Below, in pieces: positions 7,357 through 16,174 of a stretch of DNA of 37,215 bases; within the stretch, counting starts at the first letter, position 1, and each line of letters starts with the position of its first letter. The translations under genes were made by a program, and so were the position numbers. Origin of the DNA: Alphaproteobacteria bacterium (GTDB taxonomy: Bacteria > Pseudomonadota > Alphaproteobacteria > SP197); NCBI GenBank assembly GCA_028277285.1, contig JANQGO010000201.1:1-37215 (forward strand), given 5' to 3'. The notes below the pieces were generated by a model. It was given only the letters and a program-made list of their open reading frames with translations, was not told the origin of the DNA and ran no database searches.

Positions 7357-8836
7357 GCCCTTTGTCCTCGTCCGCAAACAGGCTCAGGGGCTCAGACTCT
7401 ACGCGGTCAACGCGCCGGCTGCCGGCGACGGCCTTACGCCCGGCATGGCGCTCACCGACGCGCGCGCCATCGTGCCGGATCTGGCGAGCGCACCCGCCGA
7501 TCTTGCCGCCGACCGTCGCGCTCTCGAAAAGCTGGCGCGCTGGTGCAGCCGCTACAGCCCCTGGGTCGCGGTCGATCTCAGCCATGACGAGGAGCCCGAT
7601 GGCATCTGGCTCGACACCACCGGCTGCGATCACCTGTTCGGCGGCGAGGCGGCCATGCTGCAGGACATGAACGAGCGTCTGGCAAAGGCGGATATCACCG
7701 CCCGCCTGGGCCTCGCCGCGACGCCGGGCGCGGCCTGGGCCGTCGCGCGCCATGGCGACGAAGCCATCGTGCGGGGCGATGACAGCAAGGGGACATTGGC
7801 GCGGCTGCCGGTCGAAGGCCTGCGTCTCTCCCACGATGTCAGCGCCGATCTCCGCCGCTTCGGGCTGCGCCGTATCGGCGACCTCTACGATCTCCCGCGC
7901 GACGCGCTCTATCGCCGTTTCGATGCCCGCGACAGCGCGCAGGCGGTGATGCGCCGCCTGGATCAGGCGCTCGGCAAGGTCGAGGAACCGATCGTGCCCA
8001 TGGCCATGCCGCCGGTCCTGCGCGTCAGCCGCAATTGCGCCGAGCCGATCTTCGACCTGCCGGTCATCGAACGGGTCTTGGCTGACTTGCTGGAGGATCT
8101 GATGCCGGCGCTGGAGGAACGCCAGCAGGGCGCTCGCACGCTTGTCTTCACCGCCTACCGGGTCGACGGCACGGCGTTCCCGCTGACCGTTGCCACCTCG
8201 GTGCCGAGCCGCGACACCCGCCATTTCCAGCGCCTCTTCGCCGAGCGTCTGGAAGAGATCGATCCCGGCTTCGGTATCGATCTTCTGGTGCTCGGCGCCG
8301 CCCGTGTGGAGACGATGACGCCGCGCCAGAAGGCATGGGCGACGAGCGGTCAGGCCCTGCCGGAGCGTCAATCCCTGGCGCCGCTGATCGACCGCCTGAT
8401 CAACCGTTTCGGGCCGGACCGGGTGCTGTGGCGCGAGCCCCATGAAAGTCATGTCCCCGAGCGCGCCGAGCGGCGGCGTTCGGCTTTGGCCGGACCGCCA
8501 TGCGAGACCGCGGTTTGGCAGACGAACCGGCCGCCGCGCCCCTTACGCCTGTTCGACCAGCCCGAAAGCGTCGAAGTCATGGCCGAGGTGCCGGACGGTC
8601 CGCCGATCCGTTTCCGCTGGCGCCGTCAGATCCACGACGTCAAACGCGCCGAGGGGCCCGAACGCATCGGGCCGGAATGGTGGGCGAAGAACGAGCCCGG
8701 CGCGCGCGGCACCCGCGACTATTTCCGGGTCGAGGACGAAACCGGCCGGCGTTTCTGGCTCTACCGCGACGGTCTTTATGAGGGCGAAGCGCGGGAAGGG
8801 CCGCCGCGCTGGTATGTGCACGGGCTGTTTGCCTGA
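7238..8836 (+). CDS. imuB: ImuB, Y-family polymerase-like mutasome hub
   Basis: 532 residues, starting at the ATG of 'MRRIVSLWLPAWPIERWRR'. A longer upstream frame exists but reads through imuA without any family likeness. The fold follows Y-family DNA polymerases (palm/finger, HhH-like, little finger). However, the first strand has no Asp where active polymerases carry a catalytic one ('SLWLPAWP'), as in other ImuB proteins, so it is probably not a polymerase itself. ImuB links the sliding clamp, ImuA and DnaE2; 'RPLRLFDQPE' near residue 437 could be the clamp-binding peptide. The C-terminus 'RDYFRVEDETGRRFWLYRDG' is family-typical. dnaE2 begins eight bases after the stop. Confidence 0.9.
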   Translation: MRRIVSLWLPAWPIERWRRALQRRRALSRPSSPASAGPRKPFVLVRKQAQGLRLYAVNAPAAGDGLTPGMALTDARAIVPDLASAPADLAADRRALEKLARWCSRYSPWVAVDLSHDEEPDGIWLDTTGCDHLFGGEAAMLQDMNERLAKADITARLGLAATPGAAWAVARHGDEAIVRGDDSKGTLARLPVEGLRLSHDVSADLRRFGLRRIGDLYDLPRDALYRRFDARDSAQAVMRRLDQALGKVEEPIVPMAMPPVLRVSRNCAEPIFDLPVIERVLADLLEDLMPALEERQQGARTLVFTAYRVDGTAFPLTVATSVPSRDTRHFQRLFAERLEEIDPGFGIDLLVLGAARVETMTPRQKAWATSGQALPERQSLAPLIDRLINRFGPDRVLWREPHESHVPERAERRRSALAGPPCETAVWQTNRPPRPLRLFDQPESVEVMAEVPDGPPIRFRWRRQIHDVKRAEGPERIGPEWWAKNEPGARGTRDYFRVEDETGRRFWLYRDGLYEGEAREGPPRWYVHGLFA

Positions 8837-8844
8837 GGCCGCCC

Positions 8845-11800
8845 ATGGACTACGCCGAACTTCAGGTTACCAGCAACTTCTCCTTCCTGCGCGGCGCCTC
8901 GCATCCGGAGGAACTGGTGGTGCGCGCTAAGGAACTGGGCATGACCGCCATCGCGGTCACCGACCGCAACACGCTGGCCGGCGTGGTGCGTGCCCACACC
9001 GCGGCTAAGAAACACAACATGAAGTTCATCGTCGGCTGCCGCCTCGACCTGATGGACGGGACGGCGCTGCTTTGTTACCCGACCGACCGGGCGGCCTATG
9101 GCCGGCTTTGCCGCCTGTTGAGCCTGGGCAAGACCCGCGCGCCCAAGGGCGAATGCCATCTGACCCTGGAAGATGTCGTGGCCCATGCGGAAGGTCAGAT
9201 CTTCATGATCGTGCCGCCGGAAAGCTGGTCCCAGGACGATTTCATCGCCCAGGCCCGCGATATCGCCGAGCGGCTGGGCGAACCCTGTTATCTCGCCGCC
9301 AGCAAACTCTATCGCGGCGACGACCGGGCGCGCATCGCACGCTTGACCCAGGTCGCGGAAGCCGCCGGCACGCCCCTGGTCGCGACCGGCGACATCCACT
9401 ATCACGTGCCCCGGCGCCGGCCGCTGCAGGATGTCGTCACCTGTATCCGCGAGGGCTGCTGCATCTACGATGCCGGTCACCGGCTGCACGCCAACGCGGA
9501 GCGGCATTTGAAGGCGCCGGAGGAAGTGGCGCGCCTGTTCGGCCTGTGGCCTGACGCGCTGGCCCGCACCAACGAGATCGTCGCACGCTGCCAGTTCTCC
9601 CTCGATGAACTGCGCTACAACTACCCCGACGAGCCGGTGCCGCCGGGCAAGACGCCGCAAGCCCATCTGGAAGACCTCACCTGGAAGGGTGCGGCAACCC
9701 GTTATCCCGATGGCGTGCCCGACAAGATACGCGCGACCCTGGAGAAGGAACTGGCGCTGATCGACCAGCTCAACTACGCGCCCTATTTCCTCACCGTCTA
9801 CGACATCGTCTATTGGGCGCGCAGCCAGGAGATCCTGTGCCAGGGCAGGGGATCGGCGGCCAACTCGGCGGTCTGCTATTGCCTCTTTATCACCTCGGTC
9901 AATCCGGACGAGGTCGATCTCTTGTTCGAGCGCTTCATCTCGGCCTCGCGCAACGAACCGCCGGATATCGATGTTGACTTCGAGCACGAGCGGCGCGAGG
10001 AGGTGATGCAGTACATCTATGAGCGCTACGGGCGCCAGCGCGCCGGCATCGCCGCGACCGTCATCAGCTATCGCGCCCGAAGCGCGATCCGCGAGGTGAC
10101 GAAGGTGATGGGGCTCACCGAAGACGTCCAGAACGCGCTCGCCAGCACGATCTGGGGCTGGTCCGATGACGGCATCCCCGACGAGCATGTGCGCGAAGCT
10201 GGTCTGAACCCGGCCGACCCGATCCTGAAACGCGCCATCGCGCTCGCCACCGAGCTCACCGGGTTTCCGCGTCACCTTTCCCAGCATGTCGGCGGCTTCG
10301 TCCTGACCCAGGACCCGCTCAGCGAGGTCGTGCCGATCGGCAACGCGGCCATGAAGGACCGTACCTTCGTCGAATGGGACAAGGACGACTTGAGCGCGCT
10401 CAACATCCTGAAGATCGATGCGCTGGCGCTCGGCATGCTGACCTGCATCCGCAAGTGTTTCGATCTGATGGCGAAACACCGTGGCGTCGACCGCAACCTC
10501 GCCAGCTTCTTCCCGATGGACGACACCGCGACCTACGACATGCTGTGCCGGGCCGATTCACTCGGCGTTTTCCAGGTCGAGAGCCGGGCGCAGATGAACA
10601 TGCTGCCGCGCTTGAAACCGCGCATCTTCTACGACCTCGTCATCGAGGTCGCGATTGTCCGTCCCGGACCGATCCAGGGCGACATGGTGCATCCTTACCT
10701 GCGCCGTCGCGACGGTATCGAGGCGGTGACGTACCCCGCGCCCGATCCCGCCCATGGCGACGCCGACGAATTGCGCCGCGTGCTCGGCAAGACCATGGGC
10801 GTGCCGATCTTCCAGGAACAGGCCATGCGCATCGCCATCGACGCCGCCAAGTTCACCGGCGACGAAGCCAACGAACTGCGCCACGCCATGGCGACTTTCC
10901 GCCGGCGCGGCACCATCGAGACGCTGGAAGAAAAGATGATCGGGCGCATGATCGAGCGTGGCTACGAACCTGAATTCGCCCAGCGTTGTTTCGATCAGAT
11001 CAAAGGGTTCGGCGAATACGGTTTCCCGGAAAGCCACGCGGCGAGCTTCGCACTGCTCGTCTATGTCTCCTCCTGGATCAAATGCCACGAACCCGCGGTC
11101 TTCTGCTGCGGCCTCTTGAACGCGCAGCCCATGGGTTTCTACGCGCCCGCCCAGATCGTGCGCGACGCGCGCGAGCACGGTGTCACCGTGCGCCATGTCG
11201 ATATCAACAAGAGCGATTGGGACAACACGATCGAGCCGTGTCCGGACTCAAAAGGCGGCCTGGCCGTGCGCCTGGGTTTCCGCCAGATCAAGGGCATGAG
11301 CCAGGAGGCGGCGGAGAAGATCATGGCAGCGCGCGGGTCGGGCTATGCGGATGTCGACGAACTGCATGCGCGCGCCGGCGTGCCGCGTTCGGTGCTGGAG
11401 CGCCTGGCCGCCGCCGATGCGTTCGGCTCGCTCAAGATCGACCGGCGTCAGGCGCTGTGGCGGGTGAAGGCGCTGCCCGACACGGTGGCGCTGCCGTTGT
11501 TCCTGGCCGCCGACACCCGCGATGCCGGACCGGAGGCCGAGGTGGCCTTGCCGGCCATGGCGCTTTCTGAACACGTGGTCGATGATTACCAGAGCCTGCG
11601 GTTGTCCCTGAAGGCGCACCCGCTCGCCTTTCTGCGCGAGGATTTCGCCAGGCGCGGCGTGATACCGACCTCCGATCTCAGAGAACTCAAGAACGGCGCG
11701 CGGGTGATGGTCGCCGGCATCATCATCGTGCGCCAGCGCCCGGGCAGCGCCAAGGGCGTTGTCTTCATGACCATGGAGGACGAGGCCGGCATCGCCAACG

Positions 11801-12168
11801 CGGTGGTCTGGCCGAAGGTGAAGGAAACGTACCGCAAGGTCGTGATGGGCAGCCGCTTGGTCATGGTGAAGGGCCGCATCCAGCGCCACGAGGACATCAT
11901 CCACGTGGTCGCCGATCACCTGGAAGACTGGTCGGTCGAGCTGCTGCGGTTGTCGGAGCAGGGCATCGATCTGAAACCGGCATTGGCCCATGCCGACGAG
12001 GTCCGGCGGCCGGGCAAGGATCCCTATCAGACCGAACTGCTGCCGCCGCCGGCCTATCAGATCCGCAAGACCAGGAAATCGGACGCCGCGCGCCTGCCGC
12101 CCTTCACCCCGGGCCGCCACCCCCGTTCGCTGCGCGACCTCGTGCCGAAGTCACGCGACTTTCACTAG
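8845..12168 (+). CDS. dnaE2: Error-prone DNA polymerase DnaE2 (ImuC)
   Basis: 1107 residues, a normal length for DnaE2. It opens with a PHP domain ('YAELQVTSNFSFLRGASHPEEL'), continues with the C-family polymerase core and ends with an OB-fold ('ARVMVAGIIIVRQRPGSAKG', about residue 952 on). The catalytic motif 'PPDIDVDFEHERREE' gives D376 and D378, and 'LKIDALALGM' gives D525, the three metal-binding aspartates of bacterial replicases. The segment 'GFGEYGFPESHAASFALLVY' is strongly conserved in DnaE2. The enzyme copies past lesions during the SOS response, at the cost of mutations, as the catalytic partner of ImuA and ImuB. It ends seven bases from a convergent minus-strand gene. Confidence 0.95.
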   Translation: MDYAELQVTSNFSFLRGASHPEELVVRAKELGMTAIAVTDRNTLAGVVRAHTAAKKHNMKFIVGCRLDLMDGTALLCYPTDRAAYGRLCRLLSLGKTRAPKGECHLTLEDVVAHAEGQIFMIVPPESWSQDDFIAQARDIAERLGEPCYLAASKLYRGDDRARIARLTQVAEAAGTPLVATGDIHYHVPRRRPLQDVVTCIREGCCIYDAGHRLHANAERHLKAPEEVARLFGLWPDALARTNEIVARCQFSLDELRYNYPDEPVPPGKTPQAHLEDLTWKGAATRYPDGVPDKIRATLEKELALIDQLNYAPYFLTVYDIVYWARSQEILCQGRGSAANSAVCYCLFITSVNPDEVDLLFERFISASRNEPPDIDVDFEHERREEVMQYIYERYGRQRAGIAATVISYRARSAIREVTKVMGLTEDVQNALASTIWGWSDDGIPDEHVREAGLNPADPILKRAIALATELTGFPRHLSQHVGGFVLTQDPLSEVVPIGNAAMKDRTFVEWDKDDLSALNILKIDALALGMLTCIRKCFDLMAKHRGVDRNLASFFPMDDTATYDMLCRADSLGVFQVESRAQMNMLPRLKPRIFYDLVIEVAIVRPGPIQGDMVHPYLRRRDGIEAVTYPAPDPAHGDADELRRVLGKTMGVPIFQEQAMRIAIDAAKFTGDEANELRHAMATFRRRGTIETLEEKMIGRMIERGYEPEFAQRCFDQIKGFGEYGFPESHAASFALLVYVSSWIKCHEPAVFCCGLLNAQPMGFYAPAQIVRDAREHGVTVRHVDINKSDWDNTIEPCPDSKGGLAVRLGFRQIKGMSQEAAEKIMAARGSGYADVDELHARAGVPRSVLERLAAADAFGSLKIDRRQALWRVKALPDTVALPLFLAADTRDAGPEAEVALPAMALSEHVVDDYQSLRLSLKAHPLAFLREDFARRGVIPTSDLRELKNGARVMVAGIIIVRQRPGSAKGVVFMTMEDEAGIANAVVWPKVKETYRKVVMGSRLVMVKGRIQRHEDIIHVVADHLEDWSVELLRLSEQGIDLKPALAHADEVRRPGKDPYQTELLPPPAYQIRKTRKSDAARLPPFTPGRHPRSLRDLVPKSRDFH

Positions 12169-12175
12169 CAAGCTC

Positions 12176-12595
12176 CTATTCGTCGATGCTCTTGAGCGCG
12201 CCCTGCAGGTCTTCCCAGGTTTCCGCGGGCTGATCATAAACGCGCGCGCCCAGACCTTGCATTAAGGGCTCGTGGATCTCGGCAAACGCCATGGAGCTGT
12301 CGAGCATGTAGACGAAGTAGGCCGTGCGATAGCCGTCCTCTTGCGAAAAATAGGCGGCCTCGGGTTTGATCTTGTCGATCAGGTCCTGAAAAATCTGACC
12401 CATCGTTCCGTTCGCAATGGCCTCGTTGCCGGCTTCCGTCGGAATCTGGACCTTCAGCATCATGCGGATGCCGCTCTCGTCCGATGCGCCCTCCTGCGCC
12501 GACAGATCGGCAGCCCCAACAAGAACGGCAAGGAGGACCGCGGCTGCAAATACAGGGGCCCGCCGCACGGCAAACCAAAATCGGACAACTTTCAT
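12176..12595 (-). CDS. Small secreted protein, DUF3303-like
   Basis: 139 residues from the ATG at 12595, chosen because GAGGAG lies seven bases before it; the frame extends upstream without a ribosome site. The N-terminus has basic residues, then a hydrophobic run 'APVFAAAVLLAVLVGAA' and a likely signal peptidase site after 'DLSA' (about residue 34). The mature part, with 'IPTEAGNEAIANGTMGQIFQDLIDKIKPEAAYF' and 'TAYFVYMLDSSMAFAEIHEPLM', resembles small dimeric alpha/beta-barrel proteins such as DUF3303. No catalytic residue is obvious. It is probably periplasmic, with unknown function. It lies about 110 bases downstream of the efflux pump gene on the same strand and may be co-transcribed with it. 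Confidence 0.68.
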   Translation of the reverse strand: MKVVRFWFAVRRAPVFAAAVLLAVLVGAADLSAQEGASDESGIRMMLKVQIPTEAGNEAIANGTMGQIFQDLIDKIKPEAAYFSQEDGYRTAYFVYMLDSSMAFAEIHEPLMQGLGARVYDQPAETWEDLQGALKSIDE

Positions 12596-12704
12596 GGGGT
12601 GTCTCCTCGGGCGGCTCAGCAACCGGCGTCTGTTCGTCCTGAATGGTTGAACGAAGGATGCATGCACACCGAGCGACATTCAACAGCACACCCTCAACCC
12701 CGCG

Positions 12705-14084
12705 TCACGCCGGCTCCCTCTTGCCGCGAATGAAGAGGAAGACGACGACAAGCCCGCAGGCCGCCAGGATCGTATCCAGACGGAACGCGATGTTGATGCC
12801 CTGGTCCAGGCTGGGCTCGGAGACCACCAGTGCGGTGTTGAGGCCCAGACCAATGGCGCCGCCGGCGACCTGGAACATGTAGATCGTCGCGCCGGCCAGG
12901 CTTGACCGGGACGGGTCGAGCGCGGTGATGGCGGTGGTCGTGATCGACGCATAAAACAGTCCCGACCCGACACCCAGGACCAGCAACCCCGGCACGAGAT
13001 CAAGGAACGTCGTCGCCGGCGACAACCACGACAGCAGCAATATGCCGCCGCCCAGGCACCCGACCGCCAGGGCGAGCGTCAGTTTCGCCCCGAGCCGCTG
13101 GTAAAGCGGGCCCGCGGCGAGCGGCACCAGCGCGGAGGTCGCCATCATCGGCAGCATCCCGAAGCCAGCCTGCATCGCCGAATAGCCCAGCTGCTGGGTC
13201 ATGAACTGCGGCATGTAGACCAGGGCCGCGAAGAAGATCGCCGAAAGCAGAAGCGTCGTTATGCCGGTTGCGATGAAGGTGCGGTTGGTGCGCACGTCCT
13301 TCGGTATCAATGCCTCCGGGCCGGCGCCCTTCTCAATCCAGGCGAAACCCGCCAGAGCGATGGCGGCGAAGGCGACGAGGCCAAGAACCGGCGTGGAAAG
13401 CCAGCCGACATCCGCGCCGATATCGAGAGACAGCAGCAGCGCGAAGAGGCCGATGGAGAGCGTCGCCACTCCGGCATAGTCGACCTTCTCCTCGACCGCC
13501 TCCGGCCTGTCGGACGCCACCACCGTCCACGTGATCAAGACCGCGGCGGCGCCCACGGGCAGGTTGACGAAGAAGACCCAACGCCAGCTCAAGAGATCGG
13601 TCAGCGTGCCGCCCAGAAGCGGCCCGACCGCGTTGCCGAAGCCAACGGCGGCCATGATCAAGCCGCCGGCGAGCGCCGCGCGGTTGGCGGGCACCAGCGC
13701 ATAGGTCATGCCCAGGATGGCGGGCCATGTCAGCGCGGCACCGACCGCCATCAAGCAGCGGGCGACGATGAGCACCCAGACGCTCCAAGCAAGGCCGCCC
13801 AAGGCCGAGAAAAGACAGAAGATGGCGATGCCGATGAACATGATGCGGCGGCGACCGAACATGTCGGCGAGACGTCCGCCGGTCACGATGAACATGCCGA
13901 AGACCAGCGCGTAGCCGCTGATGACCCATTGCACCGTGGTCACGTCGGCGCCGAAGTCGGACTCCATGGCCGGAAGCGCCACGGAGAGTGCCGTGAAGTC
14001 GATGGCGATGACGAGAATGGAGAGACCCATCGCCACCAGGCCGACCATCTCAGGCTTCGTGAGTGGCGCCTCGCGCTCTGCCAT
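12705..14084 (-). CDS. MFS drug efflux transporter, DHA2 (EmrB/QacA) type
   Basis: 459 residues from the ATG at 14084. A GTG at 14126 would add 14 residues but has no ribosome site. The protein is almost wholly hydrophobic, with about 14 predicted membrane helices. Major-facilitator motif A is 'GGRLADMFGRRRIM' after the second helix; 'DFTALSVALPAMESDFGA' at helix 1 and 'WRWVFFVNLPVGAAAV' near helix 6 are typical of the proton-driven DHA2 family. It should export drugs or other hydrophobic compounds across the inner membrane. No adjacent HlyD/EmrA adaptor is encoded, so it may work alone. The substrate is unknown. The Hsp70-like gene lies about 100 bases upstream on the same strand. Confidence 0.9.
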   Translation of the reverse strand: MAEREAPLTKPEMVGLVAMGLSILVIAIDFTALSVALPAMESDFGADVTTVQWVISGYALVFGMFIVTGGRLADMFGRRRIMFIGIAIFCLFSALGGLAWSVWVLIVARCLMAVGAALTWPAILGMTYALVPANRAALAGGLIMAAVGFGNAVGPLLGGTLTDLLSWRWVFFVNLPVGAAAVLITWTVVASDRPEAVEEKVDYAGVATLSIGLFALLLSLDIGADVGWLSTPVLGLVAFAAIALAGFAWIEKGAGPEALIPKDVRTNRTFIATGITTLLLSAIFFAALVYMPQFMTQQLGYSAMQAGFGMLPMMATSALVPLAAGPLYQRLGAKLTLALAVGCLGGGILLLSWLSPATTFLDLVPGLLVLGVGSGLFYASITTTAITALDPSRSSLAGATIYMFQVAGGAIGLGLNTALVVSEPSLDQGINIAFRLDTILAACGLVVVFLFIRGKREPA

Positions 14085-14186
14085 CTGTTGCCCCGTCCAG
14101 AATCTTCTGACGACCAGATCTAGCACAAAGATGGGTACGGCCCACCCGGCAAAGGCCTGACGACGACCCGCCGTGACCGGAACCCT

Positions 14187-15446
14187 TCATCCGTCCGCAA
14201 ACCGCGTGGCGGCTTCGAGCGCAAGGCCTTTAGCGACACTGCCGAAAACATCGCCCGCGACGAGCCGTGCGTCGGGGATGAGCTGGACGATGGTCCGCTG
14301 CACGGCGGGCATGCGCGTGGCGCTGCCGGTGAGAAACACCGCCGATACAGTGTCCGGTCTGATGGCAGCCATGCGCAACACATCGCTGATCCGCGCGCGG
14401 ATACGCTCGAGGCTGCCGGCAATGGCCGTCTCGAGCTCGGGCCGGTCAATCTCCAAGCAGATGTCATCGGCATAGGCGGCGAGATCGAGTGTTGTGCGAT
14501 CGGCTTGCGACAACGCGATCTTGGCCGATTCGACGCCGGCCAACAGCTCGTGCCCTTTGCGCTTCTCAAGCACGGCCAAGACCCGCCTGATCTTCTCGGG
14601 TTCCGCGGAGTCCCGCAAAACGCCGCGGATTTCGGTCAACAGTTTGGGATCGTAGAGAAAGTTGATCCGGTGCCAAGTGGCGAGATCGTGGAAGTACCAC
14701 GACGGCGCGAGAAGCCCGTCGCGTCGAAGCCGGCTGCCGAGGCCGAAGGCCGGCATGACACGCGCCAGCGCCAACGCTCGGTCGAAATCCGTGCCGCCAA
14801 TGTGCACGCCGGCAAACCCCAGAATGTCCTGTCGCCGGTCCTGCAACCCCGCGCGTTCAGGCGAGACGCGCACGACGGAGAAGTCCGACGTGCCGCCACC
14901 GATGTCGGCGACGAAGGCGATCTGTTCGCCATTGACACTCTGTTCATAGTCGAGAGCCGCCGCGATCGGTTCGAACTGAAAGGCGACCTCCTGGAAGCCG
15001 GCGGCCCGGGCCGCCGCCTCAAGTTGCCTCTGGGCGTCGGCGTCGGCTTTCGCATCATCGTCGACAAAGAACGCCGGGCGACCCAGCACGACATTCGTCG
15101 GTGGCTGACCGAGGTTTTTGCCGGCGGCCGTGCGCAGGAAACCGAGATAGGTGGCGATGATCTCGTCAAATCCGTAGCGCCTGCGTTTGATCTGCGTGGT
15201 CTCCGCGAAGAGTTCGGTGCCGAGCAGGCTCTTGATCGCACGCATGTAGCGGCCGGTCTCGTGCGCGAAATAGCGCTTGAGCGCTTCGTTGCCGAAGGTC
15301 GTGGTGTCATCGTCGAAACTGAAGAAGAGCGCTGTCGGAACCGATGTCGCGCCGTCCTGGATCGGCAGAAGGTGAGGCTGCCCGGCGTCGCAGACGCTGA
15401 TGGAGGAGTTCGACGTGCCAAAATCAATGCCGCATGCGCGTATCAT
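14187..15446 (-). CDS. Hsp70 family ATPase, YegD-like, without substrate-binding domain
   Basis: 419 residues. It has the actin/Hsp70 nucleotide-binding signatures in order: phosphate 1 'GIDFGTSNSSISV' (residues 6-18), phosphate 2 'VADIGGGTSDFSVVRV' in the middle, and the adenosine motif 'VFLTGSATRMPAVQ' near the C-terminus. DnaK is about 640 residues and carries a peptide-binding domain after the ATPase; here the chain stops at the end of the ATPase domain, as in E. coli YegD. Whether such proteins act as chaperones is not established. There is no DnaJ or GrpE gene nearby. The opposite-strand cupin gene is divergent across a gap of about 290 bases in which I see no clear promoter. Confidence 0.85.
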   Translation of the reverse strand: MIRACGIDFGTSNSSISVCDAGQPHLLPIQDGATSVPTALFFSFDDDTTTFGNEALKRYFAHETGRYMRAIKSLLGTELFAETTQIKRRRYGFDEIIATYLGFLRTAAGKNLGQPPTNVVLGRPAFFVDDDAKADADAQRQLEAAARAAGFQEVAFQFEPIAAALDYEQSVNGEQIAFVADIGGGTSDFSVVRVSPERAGLQDRRQDILGFAGVHIGGTDFDRALALARVMPAFGLGSRLRRDGLLAPSWYFHDLATWHRINFLYDPKLLTEIRGVLRDSAEPEKIRRVLAVLEKRKGHELLAGVESAKIALSQADRTTLDLAAYADDICLEIDRPELETAIAGSLERIRARISDVLRMAAIRPDTVSAVFLTGSATRMPAVQRTIVQLIPDARLVAGDVFGSVAKGLALEAATRFADG

Positions 15447-15740
15447 GGCCTGTGCTCCCGTGACCGTTTCCAGAGGTTGCGAGGGCGCGGACTCTCGGCA
15501 GATTTAGGCGCTTCACAAGCCTGCAATTTGCCTTTAAAATCCGGCGCATCCGGAAAATTGAATAAGACTTGGCGGGCTCCGACGAATGCGAGTCCGTTGA
15601 CGATCCGTCGGCGCGAAATCGATGGGCTGATGGTGACGCGCGATACCCCGGCGCATCGCAAGAAACGGGTGGTCGCCGAGGGCCTGATCACCAGATCCAC
15701 ATGGCACACCTTGAACCGAGAGTTCCTTATGGAGGATGCC

Positions 15741-16145
15741 GTGGCCCACGTCACATTAGCCGACGCCAAAGACGTTCTGATGCAGGCCCTGGAGACCGGC
15801 ATGTCGCCACTCGGCTTGCCGGCCGCACTACTCTTCGAACACGGTAGCTTGAAGCTCTACCTTTATGAGCCGATCGCCACCGACCAACAGCCTGTCCACG
15901 ATCAGGACGAGGTCTATGTCGTGACGGCGGGCACCGGGCTTTTCGCCATCGGTGCGACGGAAGACACGCTGGAACGCCGGCCCTTCGGTCCCGGCGACGC
16001 GATCTTCGTCCCGGCCGGTTCGGTTCATCGGTTCGAAAACTTCACCGACGACTTCCAGACCTGGGTCATCATGTATGGGCCCGACGGCGGTGAAAGGCCG
16101 TTCGCCACGGAAACCACGTGGCCGGCGCCCGTCACCACCATGTGA
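15741..16145 (+). CDS. Single-domain cupin protein
   Basis: About 134 residues. GTG 15741 is chosen because GGAGG lies five bases upstream; ATG 15729 would add four residues and is a real alternative. The much longer open frame upstream is only the antisense of the Hsp70 gene. The small beta-barrel is clear: 'PVHDQDEVYVVTAGTGLFAIG' is the first cupin motif (His, Asp, Glu), and 'FGPGDAIFVPAGSVHRFENF' the second, with the metal-binding His. It resembles stand-alone cupins with 'SPLGLPAALLFEHGS' near the N-terminus. Some cupins are dioxygenases or isomerases and others bind sugars; the reaction here is unknown. It converges on the ABC permease gene, 29 bases away. Confidence 0.8.
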   Translation: MAHVTLADAKDVLMQALETGMSPLGLPAALLFEHGSLKLYLYEPIATDQQPVHDQDEVYVVTAGTGLFAIGATEDTLERRPFGPGDAIFVPAGSVHRFENFTDDFQTWVIMYGPDGGERPFATETTWPAPVTTM

Positions 16146-16174
16146 CGCCTGCGCCCTCTAAAAGCCAAGCTGCC

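Noticed and set aside
8776-10479. A 567-codon open frame on the minus strand
   Set aside because: It is antisense to imuB end and dnaE2, where conserved polymerase motifs fix the plus-strand frame. Its product has no recognisable domain and the composition expected of a high-GC shadow.
14505-16145. A 546-codon plus-strand frame
   Set aside because: All but the last 134 codons lie antisense to the Hsp70 gene and its upstream region. Only the cupin part, behind GGAGG at 15731, is real.
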